Shown here: in pieces, positions 40,901 through 52,962 of the stretch
How positions within the stretch are numbered: position 1 is the first letter of the stretch
Layout of the letters: every line of letters starts with the position of its first letter
Origin: Dirofilaria immitis
Taxonomy: Eukaryota > Nematoda > Chromadorea > Rhabditida > Onchocercidae
Direction of reading: 5' to 3'
Assembly: GCA_024305405.1 (NCBI GenBank)
Contig: JAKNDB010000068.1
Location: 8,541,501 to 8,605,500, forward strand
DNA length: 64,000 nucleotides
Notes under the pieces: generated by a model
What the model was told of the DNA's origin: nothing
Database searches by the model: none
The model's input: only the letters and a program-made list of their open reading frames with translations
Made by a program: the position numbers and the translations under genes

Positions 40901-42789
40901 TCTTGCTTCTTTAACAATGACAAAGAACTTTCCAAAAAAAACGAAGCTGATTTATAATTATTATATGAAATAAATGAAGAAAAGAAAATGCTTGAGAAAA
41001 TCAGATCTTTATTGGGCAGATTGAGGCCCCGGAAGTTCAAGTTCAGCTCAAGTTCTAAATCTAAAAAATAGGCAACAAGATATTAAGGATTCTATCACAT
41101 TAACTTCAATAAACTACCGAACACCATTTTTGAAACAATTCATTTTGTTGAAACACGTAAATACATAATTGAACAGAAGAATCTTACGTTGTTCCTTTGT
41201 GACTGTTCAATTTCAAAATTAACAGTGACTGATACATAATGCACTGTTTCCATCAGACAAAAATAATTAGAATTGAACAAAGCAATTTTCACCGATATCG
41301 GCCTTGTTTCCATAATAAGAGATATGTGCCGCGAAATTTTTTCAATCAAATAGTTTATTAAGGTAAAATACATAATGTGAACCGAAGATTAAAGCAAAAA
41401 ATGCATCACAAGCAAATTGGCGGAAAAGCTGGGATAATTGGATATTTCACCGGTCGATGGGGATTACCTTTATCACAATTCCCAAAAACTGACTGCCGCA
41501 GGATTTGTGTGTAGACCTGGATATGAAGAATAAGAGAGAGAAAGGAGGGGAAAGAGGTCATCTATAATGGTAACAATGATGAAGCGACGAATACTGACAA
41601 AATTGGCTCAATCTCCATGACCATATACATAGAGGATGGACCATGATATATATAACAAAAATTGATACTGGCGCTTAATACATAAATCAATACAAAAAAT
41701 ATGGGGAAGTACGGATAATAAAATGTTGCTTAAACTTGATTCGGGATTTTCCGATGATATGTGCACGAGTGGTAGAATCTCGAAATTTCTTTCCAAGTCC
41801 AAGTCAATTAAAAATGGTCCACTTAAAAATTTCTTTGATGTGTAAATAACTATAATAAAAATTTCTTCAAAGCTTATTTCTCTTGGTGCAATTATTAAAA
41901 ACTCAGGTATAGTTAGTTTCAGCATCAAGCATTTATTATAGTTTGAATCCTTAAATTATTATGGAACTGAGACAAATTATGTTGGAAAAACTGAAGTATT
42001 TTATATTTTGCATGAATCATTACCTTACATAAACAAATATTACGATGCCTAAATGTAAGAAACTATTTATTTTAAGTCTCCTTTTATTCCTATAACATAA
42101 TATTTAAAATATTGTAATCGATGCTAATTTTCTGAAATATCGAAGTTGTGTTTTATCACTTTTCTTTATTCTGATAATTAAACCCTTCATATAACTAATG
42201 TGTGCTTCCACTAACAGCACAAGAGAAGGATCACCGATACCAATTAACAACTTCTCGCGTTATATATACGAAACTAAGGATGTCATGTTATAGGTTATGG
42301 TTACACGGTCAGCAAATCAGCAGACTTTTTCTATCCACTGTTAATCATTCGGCTAACCATGTCCATGTCCGAATCGAGTTATTATAAAAAGATCATTACG
42401 AGTTGAAAGTGTTTCGCTACTTTCAGCTACGTCGAGCAGTTTCTACAAAGATATTTTGATTTTTTCTTTAATTGTATTATCTTACTATACTCATCGAATT
42501 GCTTATATTATCTGGATGAATCCCAATAAAATCTTTATTCCTTGAAATAATCAACAGCTAGCCTGACGATTCCTCATCGTTACAAATAGCGACAACTTAT
42601 ATCAACGATTCAATTTAATCAAGGAGAAACTTCTCTGTCATCAAATTCAAATAATCAAAAAGGAGAATTCTTTAGTCTTCCACTAAATACAATCCTTACA
42701 AATCTGATCAAATCGAATCAACAAATTTTCGCAGTAAATATCAAATGCATCTTCGTTTTCTGTCTCTGCAAACAAATAAGGAAAAAGAA

Positions 42790-42979
42790 AGAAAAAAAAA
42801 CAAGCTTTTATATCCCGATGTATAAAATTTCTGATGCATAAAAATTGGATACGTCCTATCATTTGACTAATAAGAATATAACAGTCTTCAATCTGACACA
42901 ACGATTAATTAAATAGATCTTCGAGAAATGATCACAATAAATCCATTATTGATAGCTTGTAATTCTTTTTCGGTACCAT
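42790..42979 (-). pseudogene. Casein kinase 1 pseudogene fragment
   Basis: Read on the minus strand from 42979, one frame gives KKNYKLSIMDLL, then a TGA, SFLEDLFN, then a TAA, and then YILISQMIGRIQFLCIRNF with IHRDIK. This follows the CK1 order seen in the intact gene 5 kb away ([43 protein letters not shown]). Two in-frame stops, several substitutions and no recognisable N- or C-terminal parts show that it is a decayed piece. CK1 families are often expanded in nematodes. Since no exon borders are visible, this could be one exon of a lost paralogue or a retrocopy fragment. Confidence 0.75.
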
Positions 42980-44193
42980 ACTCGTGGAACATTAATCAAA
43001 TACTTTTTCAGATATCATTCTAAATTTCGCTCAGTAAAATAAAATTTCTTTTATCCACTAGTTCATTAGTATATCTTAATTTATAAATATGCAATTAATT
43101 GATTTTTAGGTCTCTAGATCTACTCATATAAAGAAACAACATTATAAAATGATTACGGGCCTTTCAAAATTTTTCGCAATTCCGAAATGCTTCAAATTTA
43201 AATGTCATTGTCAAATCATAATAACATATTGGAAGCAATATAGTTTTTACTTACTATTACTTCGTTTTTTTAAATGTTAGAAAATTGGAAGAAATTTTAA
43301 ATGTCGCGAATATTAAATTTCGCTAAATTATATTAATAAAATAAGATAAATCGTATAAAATATAAATAAATGTAAGAATTATGTAACTAATTTCATATTC
43401 TTTAAGGTCATTTTTTATGCGTCCGTTTATTATTTTTATCCAATTAAATTCACATCCTTTCTTTTATACCTTAAAAAAAAACTAATTCACATGCAAAATC
43501 CTTTATCTGATCACTGTAATCGGTTCCTTACAGCTTCTTTTGTTATTTAAATGAATATCTATTGAAATACGCGCTGTAAACGACTCTACTAAATATATTT
43601 TGTATTATTCAAAATTGTATGTATACTCATGATTAAGATGCAAAAGTCAGAATAAACATTTCTACTCGATCTAGTGGACGACAAAACTACACTCCACCTT
43701 CCTTTAACTGCACGCCAAACCTACCAAGGAAACTTCTCCGATAAAACCAATCTTCTTTAATGTTAAATTTAATTTGTGTCATATATTCATTGTCAGAATA
43801 TTATCAATTTGTCATCGCTTATAGAAATTCTCTTATGTGCATCAACAAATATAGCTTAAATGTCGAAAAATAGGCTCGCTTTTTTTCCATTCGGTATCAC
43901 CCTTTCCTATGTGACATATTATGCCTATCCTATGTGTGTCTAGATAGTCTTATTTCTTTATCTCAAGTATCTCAGATAATTCCTCTTTGCCTCTATCCCG
44001 TCCCAAAAGGAAATACAGATAGTGTGTTAACAATCAAAGGATTTTGAGAAAAATTCCAGTGGTAAACGGTCGGTCTACAGTCGAACTCTCAATAGAAGGA
44101 GCGCAGCGAAAACCCTTAACAACCTATTCTCAGATGGTGGAATAATTTCTTCCTATTATTAGTATTGGCAATTTTCGATCCAATAAACCTTTG

Positions 44194-44680
44194 CAAATAT
44201 AATTATCAGTGAAACTCTTCGACATCGAAGAACAAAGTTTTCATTTTTTACGACATTTAAATGCATATCATGCAATTATTTTCACTGTATTACATAACTT
44301 ATGCATTTTTTGATCATAAAATTTTGGAGAATGGATTTTTGCAATTGATTATATTTTTCTATTTATCTATTGTATAAATTCCGTTTTCAATTTTTGCTTC
44401 TAAAATTTTCAACAGTTATTTTAAAGAAAATTAGAATTGGATAGCCATTGAGAGATAATCGGATAAAATATTCACTGAAATAATTAGTACCATTCTCCCG
44501 AGACGAATCTATCTATACAATAGACTTTGTGTTTCTGCTTAATGCAATAATCTTTGTTCTTCGATGTCGAAGAGTTTCACTGATAGTTATATTTGGATAA
44601 TCAGTACGATTATCAGAACAAAAAATTTTTTCTGGTAATTGTACTGATTATTGCATTAAACAGAAATCTTACAGTTTTAC
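44194..44680. repeat. Nested inverted-repeat (MITE-like) element
   Basis: Bases 44194-44237 (containing GAAACTCTTCGACATCGAAG) are the reverse complement of 44552-44595 with one mismatch. A second inverted pair overlaps the right arm: TGCTTAATGCAATAATC near 44536-44552 against GATTATTGCATTAAACA near 44645-44662. The element has no ORF. Two inverted pairs sharing one arm suggest an insertion into, or rearrangement of, a foldback element. Confidence 0.7.
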
Positions 44681-46420
44681 ATTCATGACTCAGATAAAAA
44701 TCTTTACCTATCAACAAATGCCATAAACATATTATTTAGCGAATAATCAACCTATTTCGAAGTAGATACTTCCATAGAAAAATTGAGGTAATATTATCAG
44801 CATAGAAACATGACGTCACCAAAAATATCAGATTAGAATTCCAATCAAAAATGTAAAGAAAATCTGCTTTTCCTCATAACAAAACTATTTTAAAAAATCT
44901 TTAATAACAGTCTGCTCAGCACAAAATCGAGATTTAAATTCGATAATAGGATAGTATATCAGTGAGACACAACTAACAATATCTATTAGCTCTTACTGCT
45001 AGAGATTTTCCGATCAGCACGATTATCAAAAAAGAAGAAATTTTTGGCATTAAAATTTGCAGAGTGAGCCTTCGCTTCATAATTTTTACGTAATACATCA
45101 TACAAAAAGAAGTACTACTTCCAATGCTAGCAGTAGCAGTTCTTGACGCTGTCTACAACCAAATCGAAAGAAATCGTACAAAAATTAGAGTCAGAGGAAA
45201 CGAATAGCAGCGATCGGCAAACGCATTGTCTATAGACTGTTTATAGACAGTACAACTCAGCAATAATCGAAATGAAATCGTCTTCTAACATATCACACAA
45301 AAGTCAAGTACAAGTGAATTAAAAAATGATCACACTTCAGACCAATCAAATCTTTATATTTATTTCAAATTCTCAATAACTCAATATTTCACCCAAAATA
45401 CATATAATATACACATGTACTTAGTTGACAATTAGGTAGAGATTCGTTTCACACAATGATTCTCATCGCTCCAGAATATTCCCATACCGAATTATAAGAG
45501 ATAAATTCCAATCCACACAAATAATTTAATAGATCCTTTTTTTCTTGTATATCAAATTTTTGAATTTAAATAAGACCGAAATTTAAGAATATAAGACACA
45601 ACTGGCTTTATACGATATTATAGACAGTGGCCCTTATTAGCTTTATATGATATCATAAAATCAACTATAACCTTTACCAGTCTCTATCGATCATTTGTAA
45701 AAATTCTCGCTCCACGATGATCTTTATAACCGATCCCAAGCTGATATTGAAATTTCATGAATTCATGGGAATTTAATGATGTAGTTATCGATATAATTTT
45801 GAAGAATTAAAAAAAACCTGCTTGACCATTGAAAAATTTTAATAAGTAAAATTAACACATCATTATAACTTGCAAATGTCATATCAAATTGTAAAATTTA
45901 TGTTGATATATACTATATAATACAGTGGAAACAGAATGTAAGTTCACTCTTTTAAATCGATAAAACAGGAATGGAAAATATAGCTGTGCGCAGAACAAAT
46001 GCAGCGAGAGAAAGAGGGAGGGTTTTTAAATTATAAATTGGAAAAAATGAAAAAGAAAGGCACAAATTTTATGATGAGGCAACAAGAAAATTGAAAAACA
46101 AAAAAAGATGAACAAAATGTTAAACGTTAATATTTAAACATAAAGTGAAATAATCTAACACCAAATAACTCTTCCAGTCTTTGATTTTTGAATCCGCCTC
46201 TAGAAATCAGAAATACAGAAAAAATAAAAAAAAAAAGATTGCTTTATCTATTGGTAAGGAAAACAAAAATAATACAAACTGATTAAAAATTCAACTAACA
46301 TGGACACGCATACTTCAACAATAACTGGAAGAAAAACGAATCTCGCAGTGTACAAAATAATTACTGAGAAATCGGCTAATTTGCTGCAAATAGAAATAGC
46401 AAAATTTAGAAACAATACAA

Positions 46421-48957
46421 TTATGAGCTGTCAATATCCATACAAGAATCATCTTGCACAAAAGTGTCTAATTCCGTAACATTCATTACAGAAGACGGCA
46501 ATTTAGCACTTCGGACAATCGCCTCGTTCAAGCAATTTTTCGATTCTATTGTATATATATCATCCGGAAAAGTAACCAAACCTAAAAAAATTAGCATTCC
46601 AAAGCAACATTCCTTGATTTTCAAAGTATCCAAAAACTTTTTATTGAAAATTCAAAAATGTTTTCTACCATTATCATTGGATATGTATTCTACCGCGTCT
46701 TCAATATCAATTTCTTTGATTCGTCCGGTCATTGTTGGATTATCATAGGATATAGGAGGCACATAAGGTACTAAAGCCATCGACAAAGAACTGAAAAGAT
46801 TCGAAAATTGAAAGATTTTCGGAAGTGTAGTTTAAAAAAATAGATTAGTTAAATTCCGAAAATAATGGATTTAAAAACCTTAATTAGGTTGATCATGTTC
46901 AGTCTCGCATGTTACCTAATAAGAGCTTCTAAATTTAAATGACAAGTTAAATTCAATCACTTAAGAACGAGATAATGAATAAAATAGAAAAGCCTAAGGA
47001 AATAAATGAGTCGATACATGCAGCAACTTATGTTCGTGCGACGTTGAAAGCAAAACTGAAAAGAAATATTTCACAAGAATAAAGCTGAAGAACAATGCAT
47101 TTATCTTATAAAAAGAAAAACAAGTCTTGCAAAACAGATCGACGGAATATTGAAAAATGACTTGTTAATCGTAATAGGTGGGGTTTTAAGCTCACGCTCG
47201 ATATAATTCCGTAGCCTTTCGTCTAGAATCACCAATGCATCATCTTTTCCGATATCCTCCTCATCAGTATTTTCTGAGTCACTAAATCATGAACAAATAA
47301 ATAGCAGATATCATCTAAAAATTGCTAATTACAGTAATAATAAAATTGGAGTGGAAATATATCTGACGATGGTTGACAATCCGGACGTGAAATGATGATG
47401 GCAATCTCTGGATAAACTTCCAAAACTCTTATGCACATCGCAGCTCTATCTGATAAAAGAAAAATTATACTAAAAAAATAAATACCTATCTTTGGAATCC
47501 AACATCGATGGACTAGGATCGCCTGATATGTGGAAATTTTCTAAGCGTGCACTAACTTTTTCCATTCGTCGCTTACACAGCGGTGCATCATTCTGCAGAA
47601 ATTGCTGATTTTATGTATCATTTCATTAATAATCTTCTCTAACAAATTTTGCTTTATTATCTCTGTAACAAAATTTTATTTGACAATATTATGCACCCTA
47701 ACATGAGATAAATCTAAAGATTTCAGACTGAATCATTCTTCGATAACTTTGCGGAAAAGGGGCATCTAATTCAAAAATATTGTATCTTACTAAACATGAA
47801 TTTCATGAGAAAATTGTTACTAATGAATTCAGTTGTGCATACGCTACCTCAATTCAAAAATATGGATTGACAAAGTATATCAACATTTCAGAAAAGACCT
47901 ACTCCATAAAATAAACGACGTTTTCGAGAATTATTTTTCAAATTTCTAATTTGTAGATCGGGATAATTTTTTTGCTCGGATGTTATTCCATGCTCTTCAT
48001 TAATCTCCATTCCGATCTGAATAGGATGTCTACAGATTTTAAACGAATATAAGCAATGGACATGAGAAAGATTGAAGGAAAAAGGGATATAGATGAAAAT
48101 AATATGAAAAAGAAAAAGAATAAAAAGAATAGGAAAGCTGGAGATGCAAATCTTACTTCTGCCCATGCCGGTGCTTGTCGAAAGGACCGAAATAATTTAT
48201 AATATTTAAAATATCCCTATAATCAAAGTACCCTTGTATTTGGAATGTATGTCAGAGAAATTCTTTGTATTGATTAACATCAAACAACATTCTTTATACT
48301 TTCGGCATCATCCTTTGAAGATATAGATAATCAGTTAACCTTTCGGTTCCGATTTACGACAGCCTTATTCATTGTAAGTCTATATGATTTCCTGTTGGAG
48401 TTTAGTTACAAAAACGAGGGATTGTTTAACAATCACATGAACATTAGCTTCGTCTGCTATACGTATTCTTTAATCTAAACTAATTCTTTTATCAACTCCC
48501 AGCCAAATTTAGGAACGATTAGTCCAGTCACATAATCAAGAAGAAATCTTCATTACTGTATTATCATTGTATTACTGTTAATCTCCTGCGAATAATAAAT
48601 CCTTATAATTACTGTCTATGAAACAATTCAAACAAAAATTTCACGACAGTAATTCCATTAATTCTTCTAATTTCCATCCTTTTTTTGAAAATTTCTCCCG
48701 ACAAGCATTTGTTGCTAAAGAATTAACCCTAGATCTATGCTTCTAACCGATATTTCAGATGAAGATATCACAAACATTTTGGTATTGGGAAAAACAAAAT
48801 TGAATACCATATCTGTGGTTAGATTTGATGATACATTTTCTGCGAAACAGTAATGATTCGATTGATTCTGACGTGGTAGATCTATTGGAGAAGCACTGTC
48901 ATAAAAGTTAACATTTGTAAATGGGTTTAAATAAACACCCGATGATGGTGTTGTCAT
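46421..48957 (-). CDS. Unrecognised 283-residue protein, probably nuclear
   Basis: Seven minus-strand exons join in phase with GT/AG borders: 48957-48808, 48016-47903, 47592-47486, 47445-47368, 47281-47162, 46790-46669 and 46581-46421. The ATG follows TTTTTTCAGATCG, a possible trans-splice site. The N-terminus is polar and Asn/Ser-rich. Basic stretches SRKRRLFYG and CKRRMEKVSARL could be a nuclear localisation signal. An amphipathic segment RAAMCIRVLEVYPEIAIIIS, an acidic SDSENTDEEDIGKDDALVIL, and SLSMALVPYVPPISYD follow, then an acidic C-terminus. The order of a basic region, an acidic segment with a helix, and an aliphatic 'ALVPY' motif is loosely like CCDC117, but this is weak and I do not assign it. 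No frame breaks. It is divergent from the gene at 50126. Confidence 0.72.
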
Positions 48958-50125
48958 CGATCTGAAAAAGAAAGGATATATTATTTCATCGGGAATAAAA
49001 TATGAGGAAATCTAACTGAAATTATCATGATCTCTGAAACTCATAATGCTAACCATCATGATATAACTAGAGCTTCACATAGGCAGTTAGGAAAGGCTTT
49101 AATAAAATCGCTTTAAAATATGAAAGATAGAGATAGAGAGACAGTTCGGATCTCAATGTGACTGAAAGGATATTGTCAGAAGAATTCATACTGCTCATAT
49201 AAATTATCAATTATCTCAGTGAAATCAATTCAAATGTTCTGCTCTAAACGGTATCAGAGAAAGAAAAGAAATAATCGATGATTTGAGAATTTTATGGCTG
49301 AAACCAACCAGCCAATTAAATCTCCAGCTAGAACAAGAAAATGAGCAATCTAACCCCGCCAAATTGAAATATACATCTCACATTCCTCTCGCTTTTAATA
49401 ATTAAAGAGTTTTCGAGAAAAACCCCGAAAATTCTTCCTTCATTACCGTTCTCTCTGAACATTCTCTCGCATCAGCCTCCCTCTCATTACACTATACTAT
49501 TTCTATGTCCGCTCGCTTCTCTCTTAGAAACATCCAAGAAAATAGTACGGTGGATCCAGAATTAACGATGACATCCATTCTTGGAAGTATTGCCTGTCTA
49601 CATAGATTATATGACAATTCGCTGCCTAAAAGTAGGAAGGAGTAAAGTTGAACGCACTGTGAGCAGACGGAGACTTTCATGCAATCTTCTGATTCAAATG
49701 GCCAAGAAGATTTGTTAATAAGAAATTATTTACTCTACCGAATATCTTTGCACGAATGCCTCTTTATGAAGGAGGCTAACGGATGAAGCAGCTTCTAAAA
49801 TCTGCTTCTAAAATATATCAGGAAGTTAATAATTGACCTCTGGAAAGAAATGAATTAAATACATAGCATAAAGAGTATTTAAATGCTGCAATTGCAGTTA
49901 TTTAAGTATTGTTCTAAGCAAATAACAACAACATTCAGTAAAATTTTGTCATAATGAAAAGTAGCACCATTTATAGATGAAGCAATTTATGAACAAATAA
50001 AATTTGAATATTTATCAAAAATTATGAAAGTTTGCATTTCGCATCCGTAAATCAATCTATAAATAATGTTTAAAAAATTATATCATCAGTTATTCAATAT
50101 ATTTTTAATAGCCATATAATTGTTT
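48958..50125. other. Region between divergent genes
   Basis: The region should contain two promoters. The least AT-rich part, 49400-49700, holds a small plus-strand ORF (listed separately) and a 62-codon minus frame overlapping it. The rest is AT-rich without further features. Confidence 0.3.
49507..49650 (+). CDS. Possible small ORF or first exon, 47 codons
   Basis: ATG at 49507, just after a pyrimidine-rich stretch, opens a frame reading MSARFSLRNIQENSTVDPEL, TMTSILGSIACL and HRLYDNSLPKSRKE to a TAA. Amino-acid and codon use look more protein-like than the surroundings. A GTAAAG near its end could serve as a donor, making it a first exon, but neither candidate next exon continues it convincingly. 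It overlaps a 62-codon frame on the other strand. It is unrecognised and may be chance. Confidence 0.28.
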
Positions 50126-52397
50126 ATGATATTTGCTGTTGACAATGTCGGTGATTGCAATTTTGTTCTGTTGCTTATCGCAGCTTTCGCATATTTTAAT
50201 TTTACCAAGGTAGGCTCGGTAAATAGTCCCTGTTTTATCAGTCTTGTTTTAATAATCATCTAGGCTTTAATAATCATCTAATAATCATCATATTTAGATG
50301 GGATCGATATGTTGATTTAGAAAAATTTTTTTGTACTGTATGTATTCGTATAAGTTATAATCTTTGCCTCTTTACGTAACGGAGTTGACAATTTCTGGAT
50401 AATTGTCCTGAATTTTATTGAAAACGAAGAGACATAATATATAAGATGAGATAGTTTAACCCCAAAGCATTCTAGCCAAAGTTAATAAAGTGATACAATT
50501 CGATTTAATGACCCGTTCCCAAGAACATCTCTCGCGTAGAATCTATATTCGACCCTTGAACAGAATGACTTCTAGAATGTGGAACTTTCATTTGTCGCTC
50601 AACAAAAATAATTTCTCACTATGTCACTAGTTCATGAAATAAATGATGAACTCTCTGAACTTTCATTTCAATGGATTAATTAATATTTTGAAAATAAGCC
50701 TATCTCATAATTTTTAATTTCAGCTTCGACGAGAAGCTGTTGCAATCAAGTCAGAAAATGTTACGCCATCTATCACTGCGACGCAAGAAGTAGTTGTTGA
50801 TGATACTTTGTCAAATTATTACGAAGAATTAACTTTGGTCCTCTTCGTAATTGCCAAGCAAAGGATAATATGACGTTTACTTTGATCTTGACCTCTTGTC
50901 CGATAGCTCACGCTTTTGGAAGATGCGATTATGATTTTGCCTGCAAATAATGTTAAATTCATTATGCTAGAGAAGATGCGCAATTACGAAGCGGAACTTT
51001 TCCAATAAAATTCATCACATTTTTGTATTTAATTATATCTTGGAATTTTTTGCTGCAGATTGCACCGCAAAAATCCATGGAACCAGCAGCGTCTACCGAA
51101 CCATCACTTCCACTATCCCCACTCTTACCTCCACCGCCACCACCACCTCCACCGCCACCGCCACCGCCACCACCACCACCACCGCCACCACCACCACCAC
51201 CACCGCCACCTCCTCCGCCACTGCCACCGCCACCGTCATTGTCATTACCCCCACCTATACCGCCATCAGAACCCCCACAGCTACCACCATCACTATCGCC
51301 ATCGCCGTCTCCATTACCATCTGCTCCCGCTGAATCTTCTCCAGCAGTTCCACCGGTGTTATCTTTTCATATTCCAGAATTTCCAGAGCCTCAACAGCCA
51401 AAAACATTAGACCAACCAATTCATCCAGAAGTTCCGAATACTTCGCCGGTGACTGATGCACGTACTGCAAAGGTTAACATAATTTTCTAAAATTAAAAAC
51501 TCGGCATAACGACAAAATTCTTGTTAAAAATTAAAAATCCATAGTCACTTGATTTAAATTTTAGGAAATAATACTGTCTAAGCCAGTTGTATCAACAAAC
51601 AGTCCACTAAGGTCTTGTTTTATCTATTTTGTTTATATCGAATACACTATAAGCAATATCAAATTCATTAATGCATCAAAATTTCACGCATTTTTTGGTA
51701 TTGAGTGTTCCATTCATATTCGTTTTCTGTATTACATTGAATCATGAATTTAAAAAAAAGATGATGATATTTTTAACAATCTTTAAATACTTTCTATTAA
51801 CTTTCTAAAAAGTCAGTAATATAAAAATATGGATATATTTAATTGCAGTGGAATGATAGCAACAGATTCCAAGGCATCATCTGCAGATTCCAAAGATAAG
51901 GCCAAGAAAAAGAAGAGAAGTAGGAGCCCTTCTTTTTAACTTTCTGCTGAATTTTTTTCCAACCTTTTGTAAAGTCAAGTGAAATAGCGTTACTAATTTA
52001 TTTTCTTTTTGAGATATTAAATTATTGACATGGTCGTAAAATTTGAGATCTTATTTACACAATTTCGCAAAAGTAATTTTGTTCCGAATTTCTTTTCTTC
52101 CATTTCCAGAAGCAATCTTTTTTGCAGGCAAAAAAGAAAGGATCCAAAAAGGTATATTTTAGACAATCTTTTATGATTACCTGTCATTAATTGACAAAAG
52201 GATCTTATGATAGATTATTGTATTTGCTTCAGATAAAGCAAATTACTACTATTTGAGCCTGGCAGAATTTTAAATAGAAATTCTTCGACTTTTTTTGTTT
52301 GCATAGAGAATAGCTCAAAACTTCAATTATCAAATTACTGTCGACTAATTCACCTATAACTTGATTATTTAAATTTTCAGGCAAAAAGAAGATATGA
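50126..52397 (+). CDS. Polyproline and lysine-rich protein, unrecognised
   Basis: Probable exons: 50126-50209, 50724-50837, 50907-50951 (or to 51005), 51059-51472, 51565-51611, 51849-51919, 52128-52151 and 52381-52397. The strongest is 51059-51472, which reads IAPQKSMEPAASTEPSLPL, then a run of more than 30 prolines, then FHIPEFPEPQQPKTLDQP. The tail is basic (KDKAKKKKR). Upstream, LRREAVAIKSENVTPSITAT and VVVDDTLSNYYEEL look coding. The first exon (MIFAVDNVGDCNFVLLLIAA) is hydrophobic and least certain. At exon 3 a GTTAAA donor at 50952 keeps phase, but the frame stays protein-like for 18 more codons (KFIMLEKMRNYEAELFQ) until CAATAAAAT, where no GT is present. Polyproline suggests SH3/WW/EVH1 or profilin binding, but no family is recognised. 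Confidence 0.55.
51127..51250. repeat. (CCN)n triplet repeat coding for polyproline
   Basis: It is an impure run of CCA, CCG and CCT triplets interrupted by CTG, TCA and TTG codons, read as proline in the plus frame. Its length probably varies between individuals, and it also opens spurious frames on both strands. Confidence 0.85.
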
Positions 52398-52889
52398 ACG
52401 ATTGACGTAAAAACGAAGAATTCTTTTTTCGATTTCTTTGTGAATAATTAATACAGAAACTGACTCAGGTTATTTATTCACTTCACGAATATATTTACTA
52501 CATATAAATGTGTATGTCTTATCATTCGTCAATAAAAATTCCTTATCCAAGCTTATTATTTAGTGTAGGTAAGACATACACATGATAACACAGAGTTAGC
52601 TCTCGAAAAGGAATAAGTTTGAGAAGCTTCACTGAGAAGCCTTCTCTTGCTCACGTGAGAGAGGAAAGGCTGCAAATACTATGATACTTTCTATTCTTTC
52701 GGGTAACATCTGTTGCTAGCAGAGAGAAATATAACACGCAGAATAATGCCTCAGTCACCTATCTATCAATCTTAGATAAGAGTGAAGAATACATGTCATC
52801 ACTTCGTTCCATTTGCTGAATGAATCTTAAATAGATTATATTTATTCTTTTCTCGTATATATAATAAGAAAATTTATAGTTAACCGCAT
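52398..52889. other. Downstream flank of the polyproline gene
   Basis: An inverted pair, TGTGTATGTCTTA at 52509-52521 and TAAGACATACACA at 52570-52582, lies here and could form a hairpin in the 3' region. Nothing else is seen. Confidence 0.4.
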
Positions 52890-52962
52890 GGTCTTGTGGT
52901 GTAGTGGTTATCACGTCTGCTTCACACGCAGAAGGTCGCCGGTTCGATCCCGGCCAAGACCT
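52890..52962 (+). tRNA. tRNA-Val, anticodon CAC
   Basis: This is a complete 73-nt cloverleaf without an intron. Acceptor stem GGTCTTG pairs with CAAGACC, and T is the discriminator. The D arm is GTGTAGTGGTTATCAC. The anticodon arm TCTGC-TTCACAC-GCAGA has anticodon CAC. The T arm is GCCGG-TTCGATC-CCGGC. The internal RNA polymerase III promoter elements are present: A box TGGTGTAGTGG and B box GGTTCGATCC. CCA is not encoded, as usual in eukaryotes. No T-run terminator lies immediately after the gene. Confidence 0.97.

Larger units (their letters stand above)
37983..46420. other. 8.4-kb region without an intact gene
   Basis: No complete gene is seen. Contents: a decayed CK1 kinase fragment (42790-42979, minus), a nested inverted-repeat element (44194-44680), and many AT-rich spurious frames. 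A 106-codon minus frame at 41608-41928 has no recognised motif. A short plus-strand stretch near 41440-41520 (SQKLTAAGFVCRPGYEE) faintly resembles a BIR domain core but has stops on both sides. The less AT-rich piece near 38690-38760 may be the CK1 promoter. Confidence 0.4.

Noticed and set aside
41440..41520. BIR-like stretch (SQKLTAAGFVCRPGYEE)
   Set aside because: It is too short, has stops nearby, and lacks the zinc-binding Cys/His core.
41608..41928. 106-codon minus-strand frame
   Set aside because: It is hydrophobic and low in complexity, with no recognised domain or exon borders.
51040..51410. Thr/Ala-rich and His/Arg-rich frames over the CCN repeat
   Set aside because: They are out-of-frame readings of the polyproline triplet repeat.
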